A stretch of DNA of 42,860 nt from Acidimicrobiia bacterium (lineage in GTDB: Bacteria; Acidobacteriota; Vicinamibacteria; Vicinamibacterales; UBA2999): positions 1-42,860 of the forward strand of contig VFZH01000016.1 of the NCBI GenBank assembly GCA_016871255.1, read 5' to 3'. Under the pieces are notes generated by a model. It saw nothing but the letters and a program-made list of their open reading frames with translations. It was not told the origin of the DNA and ran no database searches. The first letter of the stretch is position 1; every line of letters starts with the position of its first letter. Shown here piece after piece: positions 33,878 to 41,876 of this stretch. The translations under genes and the position numbers were made by a program.

Positions 33878-35224
33878 CTATCGGCCGGGTTTGGCGTACA
33901 GGAGCGGGACCTGCATCGAGAACCCGCCTCGCACGCTGACCGCGACCTGCTCTCGCGGAATCGCCCCGGCCGCCACGACCGCGGCGCCCAGGGAATGCTG
34001 GTAGAACTGCGCCTCCACGTACGCCGAGCTCCGGCGAGTCAGCGCGTAGTTCGCCCGCAGCGACCCGTTCATGGAATCCACCCGCTTGCCCTCACCGCCC
34101 AGGCCAGCGCTGCCGCTGCTGTACGACACGCCGGCCGAAGCCGTGAGGCGGCGGCGGATGGTCTGCCTCACGTCGAGGCCCAGAGCGTCGGAGTACACCG
34201 GCTCGGCGAACCCGCCCGTGAGGTTGGCGCCGCGGGTGTAACTCAGCACCAGGGTGCCCTGCTTCGCCAGCTCGACGCTCAGGCTCGCCCCGGCATTCAG
34301 GAAGAACGACCGCCCGCCGCGATTCCTGCCCGAGAACGACGAGCCGGTCGAGAGGTCCAGGCTCGCTCGCCGCGACAGGCGAATGCCCGCGCCCCGGTTG
34401 AACACGAGCGTCGCGGTGACGTCGTCGATCACGAGCGGTGTGTTCACGATCCGGGGCGCCGGCCCACCGGGTGCACCCGGTGCCATGACCGGATCGGTCG
34501 CTTCGACGCTTCCGGGGACGAGCGTCCGGCGAACGCCGGCATCCTGACGGCTGTACTGCACGACCACGCTCACGTCGCGCGTCAGCGTCTGCTGCATCGA
34601 CGCACCCGCCGTCCAGGTCCGCAGGCTCGGGTCGCCCTCGTCGGCGAACAGGCGCTGGTTCCGGCCCAGGTTCGCGGACACGGTGGTGCGGCGGCCCAGC
34701 CCTCGGGTCCACGCCACGCCGCCGGTTGCCAGCGTCGAGCTGGACTTCGACAGCCCGTAGTCGATGACGGCATCGGGCACCGCCGCCAGGTCGGCGTAGA
34801 GCGCCTCCGAGCCGGGCGCGAACTCGGGAACCAGCGAGAACAGCGGCTGGTATCCGACGCTCGCGTTCACCGTCAGGGCGCCCACGGGCCCCACCCGCGG
34901 CGCAAAGCTGGCGAACAGCTGCTGGCTCGACGGCAGCATCCGCCTGATCGGCCCCTGGTACACGAAGCCGCTCGACAGTCGCGTCTGCAGGACCGGCCAC
35001 GGCCGGTAGCTGACCGACAGCTGCCCGCTGGATACCACCGGCGGACCATCCCGCAGGCTGCCATCGGCGCGATCGCTGACGCCGGCTGCGGACGTGCTGA
35101 ACGCCGCGCTCAGCAGCTCACGCCCGCTCCGGGGCGGATCCGCGCCCTGCGCAAGCGCCACGGCCCGATCAGCGACGGCGATCATCAGGAGTCCGGTCAT
35201 CACGCGCGACAGGCTCGGCGTCAC
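33878..35224 (-). CDS. Outer-membrane beta-barrel protein of the polysaccharide assembly operon
   Basis: 448 residues from GTG 35224, overlapping the exporter stop as GTGA. A Sec signal peptide (residues 1-27, cleavage near VALAQG) is followed by alternating polar/hydrophobic strands through the whole protein (QLSVSYRPWPVLQTRLSSGF, ATLVFNRGAGIRLSRRASLD, SLRANYALTRRSSAYVEAQF), as expected for a transmembrane barrel. Homologues in exosortase-type loci sit in the same slot between the Wza-like exporter and the Wzz-like protein and are annotated only as PEP-CTERM-associated outer-membrane proteins. It probably serves as or supports the outer-membrane exit for the polymer, like PelB/AlgE-type barrels; that is inference. 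Confidence 0.82.
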   Translation of the reverse strand: MTPSLSRVMTGLLMIAVADRAVALAQGADPPRSGRELLSAAFSTSAAGVSDRADGSLRDGPPVVSSGQLSVSYRPWPVLQTRLSSGFVYQGPIRRMLPSSQQLFASFAPRVGPVGALTVNASVGYQPLFSLVPEFAPGSEALYADLAAVPDAVIDYGLSKSSSTLATGGVAWTRGLGRRTTVSANLGRNQRLFADEGDPSLRTWTAGASMQQTLTRDVSVVVQYSRQDAGVRRTLVPGSVEATDPVMAPGAPGGPAPRIVNTPLVIDDVTATLVFNRGAGIRLSRRASLDLSTGSSFSGRNRGGRSFFLNAGASLSVELAKQGTLVLSYTRGANLTGGFAEPVYSDALGLDVRQTIRRRLTASAGVSYSSGSAGLGGEGKRVDSMNGSLRANYALTRRSSAYVEAQFYQHSLGAAVVAAGAIPREQVAVSVRGGFSMQVPLLYAKPGR

Positions 35225-35892
35225 GGCACGACAACGGTGTCACCCGGCTTCAGCAGGATGTTCTGCCCCAGCTTCCGGCGGCGGGAGACCGACTCGTAGT
35301 CGAACGGGTAGGTCCTGGGTATCCCGTTCTCCGTGCGCATGATCGTGATGTCCTCGCGGCGGGCGAAGTCGCTCAGGCCTCCCGCCGTGGCGATCAGCTG
35401 CAGCACCGTCATCGGCGTGGTCAGCGGGTACGGTCCGGCCTTGCCGACCTCTCCCACGATGTACACGCGCCGGCTGTTGATCTGCTTGACGACGACCGTG
35501 GCCTGCGGCGACTCGAGGAACCGCTCGGCTTCTTCGGTGATCCGCTCGCGAAGCCCGGTGGGCGTCAGGCCGGCGGCCATGACTTCGTTGATGAGCGGCA
35601 GGCTGATCTTGCCGTCGGGACGCACGATCACCTCGGTCGACATGTCCTTGTCGCGCCAGAACACGATCGACAGGACGTCGTCGGCACCGATGACGTAGTC
35701 GTCGGGAGACGCGACGCCCGCTGCGATCGCCTCGGCCGACAGCCTCGTCTCCCCGGCTCGGCCCTCGCCGCCCGGCAGGTCCGCGGCATCGGGATTCTGG
35801 GCCGACACCGCGCGGCCGCCGAGCACGAACACCGAGAGCGCCAGCACGCCGGCCCGGCGCCCGAGCGACCGGCAGATCGAGCCGCGGCTCAC
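35221..35892 (-). CDS. Polysaccharide export protein, Wza/PEP-CTERM export type
   Basis: 223 residues from GTG 35892, overlapping the activator stop as GTGA. There is a signal peptide ending near AVSAQ and no lipobox cysteine, unlike E. coli Wza. The Poly_export domain has [40 protein letters not shown], and the SLBB-type domain follows ([39 protein letters not shown]). It would form the periplasmic/outer-membrane export ring, perhaps with the beta-barrel encoded next. Short length without an extra C-terminal helix is normal for the PEP-CTERM branch. Confidence 0.93.
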   Translation of the reverse strand: MSRGSICRSLGRRAGVLALSVFVLGGRAVSAQNPDAADLPGGEGRAGETRLSAEAIAAGVASPDDYVIGADDVLSIVFWRDKDMSTEVIVRPDGKISLPLINEVMAAGLTPTGLRERITEEAERFLESPQATVVVKQINSRRVYIVGEVGKAGPYPLTTPMTVLQLIATAGGLSDFARREDITIMRTENGIPRTYPFDYESVSRRRKLGQNILLKPGDTVVVP

Positions 35893-36983
35893 CGGAACTC
35901 CCGGAAGGGCACCTGGCATTCGTGCTTGCGCAGGAAGTTCAGGAACTTCTTGTAGTCCCGGGCCTCCATGTTGAAGAGGCGGGCCACGATCTTGTAGTTC
36001 CCCCGCGCCTCCTCGAGACCCTTCGACACCAGGTCACGGACGTTCGCCTTCGTGATCTCGCGGTTCATGTACAGCGGGTACACCGCCGTCCAGAACGACT
36101 CGCGCTCCTCCACGATTCGACGGTACAGCTCGTCGGCCACGGTCTTGCGACGTTCCTTCCGCGGCCGGACCAGGCCCCGCCCGCCCCGGATCTCGATCGG
36201 CAGGTCCTCGACCCGGATCGTCTCGTGGCGGCCCGTGACGACGAGCCGCTCGATGACGTTCTGCAGCTCGCGCACGTTGCCCGGCCAGGAGTACTCGGAG
36301 AGCACCTTCACGGCCGCCGGGTCGATGTGCTTCACGACGTACCCGTTCACGCTCACGAAGCGCGAGAGGGTGGACTCGACCAGCAGCGGGACGTCGTCGG
36401 CGCGCTCGCGCAGGGGCGGGACCGTGAAGTGCACGACGTTGAGGCGGTAGTAGAGGTCGTCGCGGAACTGCCCCTGCGCAACGAGATCCTCGATGCGCCG
36501 GTTCGTCGCGGCGATGACCCGGACGTCCACGAGACCGCCGCCGCGATCCGTGCCGACCTTCTGGAGTTCGCCGGTCTCGAGGAAGCGGAGCAGCATGCCC
36601 TGCATGCGCAGGGTCATCTCCCCGACCTCATCGAGGAACACCGTGCCCTGGTCCGCCATCTCGAGCTTGCCGGCCTTGTCCCGATAGGCGCCCGTGAAGC
36701 TGCCCTTGACGTGCCCGAAGAGCTCGGACTCGAGCAGCGTTTCCGGCAGGCCGGCGCAGTTCACCGCGATGAACGGTCGCATCGCCCGGCGGCTGGCCGC
36801 GTGGATCGAGCGGGCGACCACCTCCTTGCCGCTGCCGCTCTCGCCCGTGATGAGGACCTTGGCATCGGACCGGGCAACACGATCGATCTCTTCCTTGAGC
36901 TCGCGAATGACCGCACTCTGGCCGATCAGCAGCTCGCTCGTCTGGCTCTTCGGTATCACGGCTGTGCTCTCCGACACGTTCAT
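35889..36983 (-). CDS. Sigma-54-dependent transcriptional activator without receiver domain
   Basis: 364 residues from ATG 36983. The AAA+ core starts about residue 20: [20 protein letters not shown], Walker [19 protein letters not shown], the sigma-54 contact loop as GSFTGA (usual GAFTGA), Walker [12 protein letters not shown], and [15 protein letters not shown]. The C-terminus contains [20 protein letters not shown], which aligns with a Fis-type helix-turn-helix. There is no receiver, GAF or PAS domain and no histidine kinase nearby, so control must come from abundance, another protein or the promoter. It heads the assembly operon and is preceded by a candidate sigma-54 promoter, suggesting self-activation. 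Exosortase systems elsewhere use a sigma-54 response regulator (PrsR); this is a simpler version. Confidence 0.93.
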   Translation of the reverse strand: MNVSESTAVIPKSQTSELLIGQSAVIRELKEEIDRVARSDAKVLITGESGSGKEVVARSIHAASRRAMRPFIAVNCAGLPETLLESELFGHVKGSFTGAYRDKAGKLEMADQGTVFLDEVGEMTLRMQGMLLRFLETGELQKVGTDRGGGLVDVRVIAATNRRIEDLVAQGQFRDDLYYRLNVVHFTVPPLRERADDVPLLVESTLSRFVSVNGYVVKHIDPAAVKVLSEYSWPGNVRELQNVIERLVVTGRHETIRVEDLPIEIRGGRGLVRPRKERRKTVADELYRRIVEERESFWTAVYPLYMNREITKANVRDLVSKGLEEARGNYKIVARLFNMEARDYKKFLNFLRKHECQVPFREFR

Positions 36984-37067
36984 GAGGCGGTGCAGCCCGA
37001 TGGCCGGAACCGCAGGAGAAAGTCAACCCGCTGGTGCGGGCCGATCACCAGCACCATCGAACGCGTT

Positions 37068-37083
37068 TGCAAACGGGCGGCCA
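37068..37083 (-). promoter_or_regulatory. Candidate sigma-54 (RpoN) -24/-12 promoter
   Basis: On the minus strand the site reads TGGCCGCCCGTTTGCA. Against the consensus TGGCACG-N4-TTGCW it keeps the full TGGC and TTGCA blocks at exact spacing (GG and GC 12 bp apart) and misses only the weaker middle bases. Transcription would start near 37057 and run into the sigma-54 activator at 36983 with a leader of about 74 nt. Its location directly upstream of an RpoN-dependent activator makes a chance match unlikely. Confidence 0.6.
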
Positions 37084-37110
37084 AGTTCTACTCCTGGGAA
37101 GCCTAACTTC

Positions 37111-37120
37111 TACGGCCGTA
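37111..37120. promoter_or_regulatory. Palindrome TACGGCCGTA, possible operator
   Basis: A perfect 10 bp inverted repeat centred about 58 bp upstream of the predicted sigma-54 start, flanked by ACTTC and GAAGT as a second, wider inverted repeat. It shares the CGGCCG core with the palindrome at 37232-37241. Function is inferred from position. Confidence 0.35.
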
Positions 37121-37201
37121 TTCCTGAAGTACTGGTCTGAAATCCGAGGAGCCTGGCCCTGTTGGCGAGGGTCATCGCGCCCCATGACCTTGCGTGTTCC
37201 A

Positions 37202-37229
37202 GACTATTTATCTGACTATATGCAGACTA
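37202..37229 (+). repeat. Three GACTA direct repeats, 11-12 bp apart
   Basis: GACTA occurs at 37202, 37214 and 37225, so the copies are about one helical turn apart, within the most AT-rich patch of the window. They lie about 145-172 bp upstream of the predicted sigma-54 start, a usual distance for activator-binding sites. Confidence 0.4.
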
Positions 37230-37231
37230 AT

Positions 37232-37241
37232 ATCGGCCGAT
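37232..37241. promoter_or_regulatory. Palindrome ATCGGCCGAT, possible operator
   Basis: A perfect 10 bp inverted repeat next to the GACTA repeats, about 180 bp upstream of the predicted sigma-54 start. Core CGGCCG as in the 37111 palindrome. Could bind the activator; unproved. Confidence 0.35.
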
Positions 37242-37423
37242 TCCGCGCCCATCTGGCACTCCTGCGAGACTTCGGGCCCGCGGACGCCACCACAGTCGCG
37301 TCCTGGCATGTATAGCACTCTGAACGGTCCGGTCGCCACACCTCGGCCCGCCGCCCGTGGTGTCCCCCGGTATGCGGTTCGGTATCATGGTGCGCGGTAA
37401 TTCATGGCCAGTCAGTCATATAG

Positions 37424-38482
37424 GTGACGCCCTCCCTCGCCCCCACCCCGGCGGACGTCTACGGACGGCAGCTTCGGCGCGTCGCCCTGCCGCCATCCGC
37501 GCCACCGGTGCTCTTCGTCGTTATCGACACCGAGGAGGAGTTCGACTGGCAGGCCCCCTTCTCGCGTGAACGCGTGTCGGTGCGCCATCTGCGGCAGATC
37601 GAGCAGGTCCAGGCGATCTTCGATCGCCACCAGGTGCGCCCGACCTACGTGGTGGACTACCCTGTCGCGTCGCAACCCGACGGCTACGAGCCGCTTGGCG
37701 AGATCGCGCGCGCCGGACGTGCCACCATAGGCACGCACGTTCACCCCTGGGTGACGCCGCCGTTCGAGGAGCCGGTGTCGACGGCGAACAGCTTCCTTTG
37801 CAACCTGCCGGCCCCGCTGCAACGGGCGAAGATGGAGGCGACGATGGCTGCCGTCGAGGCGCACATGGGCGTCAGACCGACGGTGTTCAAGGCCGGACGC
37901 TACGCGCTCGGGGCCGAAACCGTGCACTGGATCGAGGAACTGGGATTCGAGGTGGACCAGAGCATCATGCCGCACTACGACTTCTCGGCGCAGCGCGGCC
38001 CCTCGTACCTGCGCTTCACGGCCGAGCCCTTCCTGTTCGGCCCGCGACGCCTGCTGGCGCTGCCCTGCTCGTGCGACGTCATCGGGATGGCCGGCCGATC
38101 GGCGGCGTCGCTTCGCCACCGTGCCTCGGCGTACGAACGGTTCCACGTGCCGGGCCTCCTGGCGCGCCTGCGGATCGCCGATCGGCTGGTGCTCTCGCCG
38201 GAGGGCTTCTCGCTCGCCGAGATGAAGCGGCTGGCGACGCATCTCGTGCGCCGCGGCACGCGGATCCTGACGCTGACCCTGCACAGCACGTCGATCGAGC
38301 CCGGGCACACGCCGTACGTGCGCAGCCACGCCGACCAGCAGGCGTTCCTGGCCCGTCTCGAGGCCTTCCTGCGGTACTTCTTCCGCACCCTCGGCGGCGT
38401 CACCACGACACCGGAGGCGTTCCGCGACACGCTGCTCGCCGCGGCAGCGGCTGACGCCGCCGCCGGACCCGTAGCCTCATGA
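37424..38482 (+). CDS. WalW-like polysaccharide deacetylase-family protein
   Basis: 352 residues from GTG 37424; no clear Shine-Dalgarno. The NodB-like pattern is divergent: FVVIDTEEEFDWQAPFSRER (catalytic Asp region), GTHVHPWVTPPFEEP (His-x-His in place of the HxxxxH/SHxxxH motif), RPTVFKAGRYALGAETVHWI, and near the end LTLTLHSTSIEPGHTPYVR. This matches the WalW subgroup from surface-glycan loci, whose substrate is not known. It differs clearly from the DUF3473-type deacetylase at 27682-28560, so two distinct deacetylases serve the locus. The stop overlaps the carbamoyltransferase start as ATGA, so the two form a plus-strand operon divergent from the assembly operon. Confidence 0.85.
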   Translation: MTPSLAPTPADVYGRQLRRVALPPSAPPVLFVVIDTEEEFDWQAPFSRERVSVRHLRQIEQVQAIFDRHQVRPTYVVDYPVASQPDGYEPLGEIARAGRATIGTHVHPWVTPPFEEPVSTANSFLCNLPAPLQRAKMEATMAAVEAHMGVRPTVFKAGRYALGAETVHWIEELGFEVDQSIMPHYDFSAQRGPSYLRFTAEPFLFGPRRLLALPCSCDVIGMAGRSAASLRHRASAYERFHVPGLLARLRIADRLVLSPEGFSLAEMKRLATHLVRRGTRILTLTLHSTSIEPGHTPYVRSHADQQAFLARLEAFLRYFFRTLGGVTTTPEAFRDTLLAAAAADAAAGPVAS

Positions 38483-40317
38483 ACGTGCTCGGGCTGTCGC
38501 CGCTGGACAAGGACGCCACGGTCACCATCGTGCAGGACGGCCGGGTGACGTACGCGGCCGGCGAGGAGCGCTTCTCACGCGTCAAGCTGCAGGCCGGCTT
38601 CCCCTGGCAGGCGCTCGGCGACGGCCTGGCGCGCACGGGGCTCGGTCCTCCGGATCTCGACGAGATCGTCTACCCCTTCTTCGAGTGGACGCGGGAATCG
38701 GAGCTGTTCCGGAAGAACCTGGCTTCCGAGCGGGCCTTCCTGGACGAAGGGACGGACGAGCCGTCCGGGCCGCTCGTGGCAGCGGCGCAACGCCGCGTCC
38801 GGCCGCGCACCGCGGCCATCCCCGGCCTGCGGGATCCGAACGAGCGCATGGAGAAGAGCGCGCTCAAGTCGCTCGCCTACCGCGTGCTGGCGAACGAAGG
38901 GGTGATCTCGCGCAACGTGGCCAAGCGCGGGTCCCGCGAGTGGGGCCGCGAGGCGGAAACCTTCCACCGCCAGTGGCACGACGAGCTGGAGGCCTCGCTC
39001 GGCGAGCTGGACCTGCTGTCCAAACTGCGGCGTGTCGAACACCACGTCAGCCATGCCGCCAACGCCTACTACACCAGCGGCTTCAGCGACGCGCTGATCG
39101 TCACGCTCGACGGGTACGGATCGGGGCTGGCGGGGTCGGTCAGCGAAGGCCGCGGTGGCGTGATCCGCCGCCTGCAAGGCAACGAGTACCCACACTCCCT
39201 GGGCACCTTCTACGAGACCGTGACGTCGGCGCTCGGCATGCAGCCCAGTCGGCACGAGGGGAAGGTGGTGGGTCTGGCGGCGTACGGCGATCCGGAGGTG
39301 CTCGCGGACGTGCTGCTCGCCCGCTTCGACGAGCAGCCCGGCAGCTTCCGCATCCGCGAGAGCAACAACCTCTTCTTCGCGCGCTGGCTGGCCACCCAGT
39401 TCCCGAAGATCGACGTGGCTGCCGCCTACCAGCACGTCCTCGAACAGGTGGCCGTCCGCTACGTGGCCTACTACGTGCGGCAGACCGGGCTCACGGACCT
39501 GGTCCTCTCCGGCGGCGTGGTCGCCAATGTGAAGTTGAACCAGCGCCTGAAGGCGATCCCCGGCGTGGAGCGGATCTTCATCCACCCGAACATGGGCGAC
39601 GGCGGCTGCGGGACGGGTGCGGCCCTGTTGTCATTCGACGGGCGCTCCGTGCTGGCGCCGGTCAGCGACGTGTACTGGGGACCCGGCTACACCGACGACG
39701 AGATCGCCGGCGCGCTGCAGCGGGCGGGGCTGTCGTCGGAGCGGCAGCCGACAATCGAGCCGGTGATCGCGCGGCTCATCGCCGACGGCAAGGTCGTGGC
39801 GCGCTTCAACGGCCGGATGGAGTACGGGCCGCGCGCACTCGGCAACCGCAGCATCCTGTACCACACGAAGGAACCGGCAGTGAACCAGTGGCTGAACCAG
39901 CGGCTGGGCCGCACCGAGTTCATGCCGTTCGCCCCCGCCACGCTGTTCGAAGCGCGGGACGCCTGTTACCGGGACATCGCCGGCGCCGAGCACGCCGCGC
40001 AGTTCATGACGATCACGTTCGACTGCACGGAGCAGATGCGGCGGGACTCGCCCGCGGCCGTCCACGTGGACGGGACGGCGAGGCCGCAGCTGGTCACCGC
40101 GGAAACGAACCCCAGCTTCCACCGCATCATCAGCGAGTACCACGCATTGACCGGCATCCCCTCGGTGATCAACACCAGCTTCAACATGCACGAAGAGCCG
40201 ATCGTCTGCAGTCCGGACGACGCGATCCGCGCGTTCCTGCAGGGGAACCTGGACTACCTGGCGATCGGCGATCGTCTCGTCGCGCACCCGTCGGCGGCGA
40301 AGAGCCCAGCGTCGTAG
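38479..40317 (+). CDS. Carbamoyltransferase, NodU/TobZ/CmcH family
   Basis: 612 residues. The N-terminal Kae1-like domain has MNVLGLSPLDKDATVTIVQD, AGEERFSRVKLQAGFPWQA, RVEHHVSHAANAYYTSGF (HxxxH metal site), VTLDGYGSGLAGSVSEG, and VLSGGVVANVKLNQRL. The C-terminal YrdC-like domain has ARFNGRMEYGPRALGNRSIL and INTSFNMHEEPIVCSPDDAI, the carbamoyl-transfer signature. The family uses carbamoyl phosphate and ATP, through carbamoyl-adenylate, to carbamoylate hydroxyls of sugars or antibiotics. Both halves are intact and the length is normal. Here it probably decorates the repeat unit made by this locus; sugar and position unknown. Confidence 0.93.
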   Translation: MNVLGLSPLDKDATVTIVQDGRVTYAAGEERFSRVKLQAGFPWQALGDGLARTGLGPPDLDEIVYPFFEWTRESELFRKNLASERAFLDEGTDEPSGPLVAAAQRRVRPRTAAIPGLRDPNERMEKSALKSLAYRVLANEGVISRNVAKRGSREWGREAETFHRQWHDELEASLGELDLLSKLRRVEHHVSHAANAYYTSGFSDALIVTLDGYGSGLAGSVSEGRGGVIRRLQGNEYPHSLGTFYETVTSALGMQPSRHEGKVVGLAAYGDPEVLADVLLARFDEQPGSFRIRESNNLFFARWLATQFPKIDVAAAYQHVLEQVAVRYVAYYVRQTGLTDLVLSGGVVANVKLNQRLKAIPGVERIFIHPNMGDGGCGTGAALLSFDGRSVLAPVSDVYWGPGYTDDEIAGALQRAGLSSERQPTIEPVIARLIADGKVVARFNGRMEYGPRALGNRSILYHTKEPAVNQWLNQRLGRTEFMPFAPATLFEARDACYRDIAGAEHAAQFMTITFDCTEQMRRDSPAAVHVDGTARPQLVTAETNPSFHRIISEYHALTGIPSVINTSFNMHEEPIVCSPDDAIRAFLQGNLDYLAIGDRLVAHPSAAKSPAS

Positions 40318-40404
40318 GCCAGCTTCAGCCCGCCCGACTCGCAGGGGCCAGCTTCGGTCTGGCCCGACCAGCACGGACACTCGCGGCCAGCGTTCGTGGC
40401 CCAG
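40317..40404 (+). repeat. Imperfect direct repeats in the 283 bp gap after the carbamoyltransferase
   Basis: GGCCAGCTTC starts at 40317 and again at 40346, each followed by a CCCGAC-like tail (unit about 29 bp). A poorer third copy (GGCCAGCGTTCG) begins near 40384. The rest of the gap to 40600 shows no gene I can support. It may be a decayed duplication or a dispersed repeat. Confidence 0.35.
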
Positions 40405-40600
40405 GCGAAGTCGAAGGCCACGGGCCCGACCACGTGTCGCCGACGCGTGTCAACCACCGGCGCGGCGGGACAGACCGCTGACAGAGTACCTCCGCTCACA
40501 GTCACGCGCCGTCGTCCGGATGTCCTTCGACGAGATCGAGCGCGTGATCGGGGCGAAGCTGCCGCCGAGCGCCACGCATCACCGCGCGTGGCGGCATGGC

Positions 40601-41707
40601 CTAGGCGACGGCGGCGCTCGCCGGCCGCCGCACCTTCCAGATCATCCCGTCGTAGGCGTAGTGCAGGTAGGAGACGACAATCGTCACCACCATCCAGGCG
40701 CGCAGGTAGTTGCGGTCCATCATCCACGCCGTCACCGCCAGCACGGCCATGAACGCCAGCAGCACGAGCCCCCACCGCGGCACGAGCGACCCGAACAGCG
40801 TCGAGGGACCGCGGCCATGGCGCTTCCAGACCGACCAGCTGACGATTGCCAGGTACTCCGTCGCGTGGAAGATGGAGATCGCGAGGAAGAGCCCCAGCAG
40901 CACCCGGTTGTCCGCACCCGACCGGATTCCGACAATCAGGCTGGCGTACAGCACGCACACGCTCGCCAGGTACGCCAGCCGGCCGACCGTCCCCCGCCCG
41001 GCCCGCGCCAGCTCGACCACCAGCAGCGCCACCGGCAGAATCAGCACGAGCGGGTCCAGATCCAGGGCCAGAATCGCCAAACGCTCCAGCCCCTCATAGA
41101 ACGACAGGACAACGGACAGGACCCACGCTGGCGAGCTTCCGATGTCCTCGAAGGTCGGGTAGATGGAGGGAAGCGCCCAGAGCGGCAGCCGGAAGATCGC
41201 GTACAGCACGAACACCCGCAGCGCGATCTTCTCGAACCATGCCCCGCCCGGGGCTCCCGGATTCGACGCGCGACCGTAGATCCGGGCCACGCCGGAGTGC
41301 TGCGAGGCGTAATGCCACGCGTTCCACAGGTAGTCACCGAGGACGAGGAGCGCGAGGGTCCCCGTGCCGAGCCACACCACGCCCACGCCGACGAGCGTGG
41401 CGACGCCCACGCCGGAGTAGGCCACGGCCCGCTGGCGGAAGCGGTCCCCGTCCATGAACACCAGGGCCAGCGTGATCCAGCGATGCGGGGTGGTCAGGAA
41501 GTAGATCTGCCAGAAGGACAGGCCGGGATGCGTCAGGAACCCGCCTTCCTGCGGTCGCTGGGCCGTGACGACCACCAGCAGCACGAGCAGCGGCCAGGTC
41601 CAGTTGGCGAGGAACGCGAGATCGAAGACGGGGCTGACCAGCCAGGGCGCGCGCGCCATGGCGGTGGCCGACACCGTGCCGCGGCGACCGCTCCGCGCCC
41701 GGGCCAT
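40601..41707 (-). CDS. Multi-pass membrane protein with conserved-looking histidines, unknown
   Basis: 368 residues from ATG 41707 (ATG 41659 possible), with AAGG/CAGG upstream. About eight to nine membrane helices. Histidines sit at helix ends: LTTPHRWITLALVFMDGDRF, YLWNAWHYASQHSGVARIYG, LAISIFHATEYLAIVSW, and VVSYLHYAYDGMIWKVRR. Such spacing resembles membrane di-metal or haem enzymes, but no family motif is certain. It lacks the Cys-Arg-His pattern of exosortases. It is divergent from the DNA glycosylase and convergent with the carbamoyltransferase, so a link to the polysaccharide is unproved. Confidence 0.7.
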   Translation of the reverse strand: MARARSGRRGTVSATAMARAPWLVSPVFDLAFLANWTWPLLVLLVVVTAQRPQEGGFLTHPGLSFWQIYFLTTPHRWITLALVFMDGDRFRQRAVAYSGVGVATLVGVGVVWLGTGTLALLVLGDYLWNAWHYASQHSGVARIYGRASNPGAPGGAWFEKIALRVFVLYAIFRLPLWALPSIYPTFEDIGSSPAWVLSVVLSFYEGLERLAILALDLDPLVLILPVALLVVELARAGRGTVGRLAYLASVCVLYASLIVGIRSGADNRVLLGLFLAISIFHATEYLAIVSWSVWKRHGRGPSTLFGSLVPRWGLVLLAFMAVLAVTAWMMDRNYLRAWMVVTIVVSYLHYAYDGMIWKVRRPASAAVA

Positions 41708-41876
41708 GACTCAGCCTGCCTTCCGCACGCGGATCGTCGCCATGTTACTCGGCATGCCTCGTCCGCTTTCCGGCGGATCGCGGCGAAGCGTACCATCCGG
41801 AGGGTGGAAGTCAACGCCATCGCTCACCCGCCAGGCTCCCCCACGGGAGCCCGCCCTGCAACCCACGGCGGCGGTC

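Larger units (their letters stand above)
36984..37423. other. 440 bp divergent control region of the assembly operon and the deacetylase-carbamoyltransferase pair
   Basis: No convincing gene lies here. Base composition drops below the surroundings around 37080-37240. The region holds a sigma-54 promoter candidate for the minus operon, two 10 bp palindromes, three GACTA repeats, and a TATCAT (37383-37388) that could serve the plus-strand gene at 37424. Confidence 0.6.

Noticed and set aside
40601-41707. Polytopic membrane protein as the missing exosortase
   Set aside because: It lacks the conserved cysteine, arginine and histidine motifs in exosortase order; its single cysteine sits in an unrelated helix.
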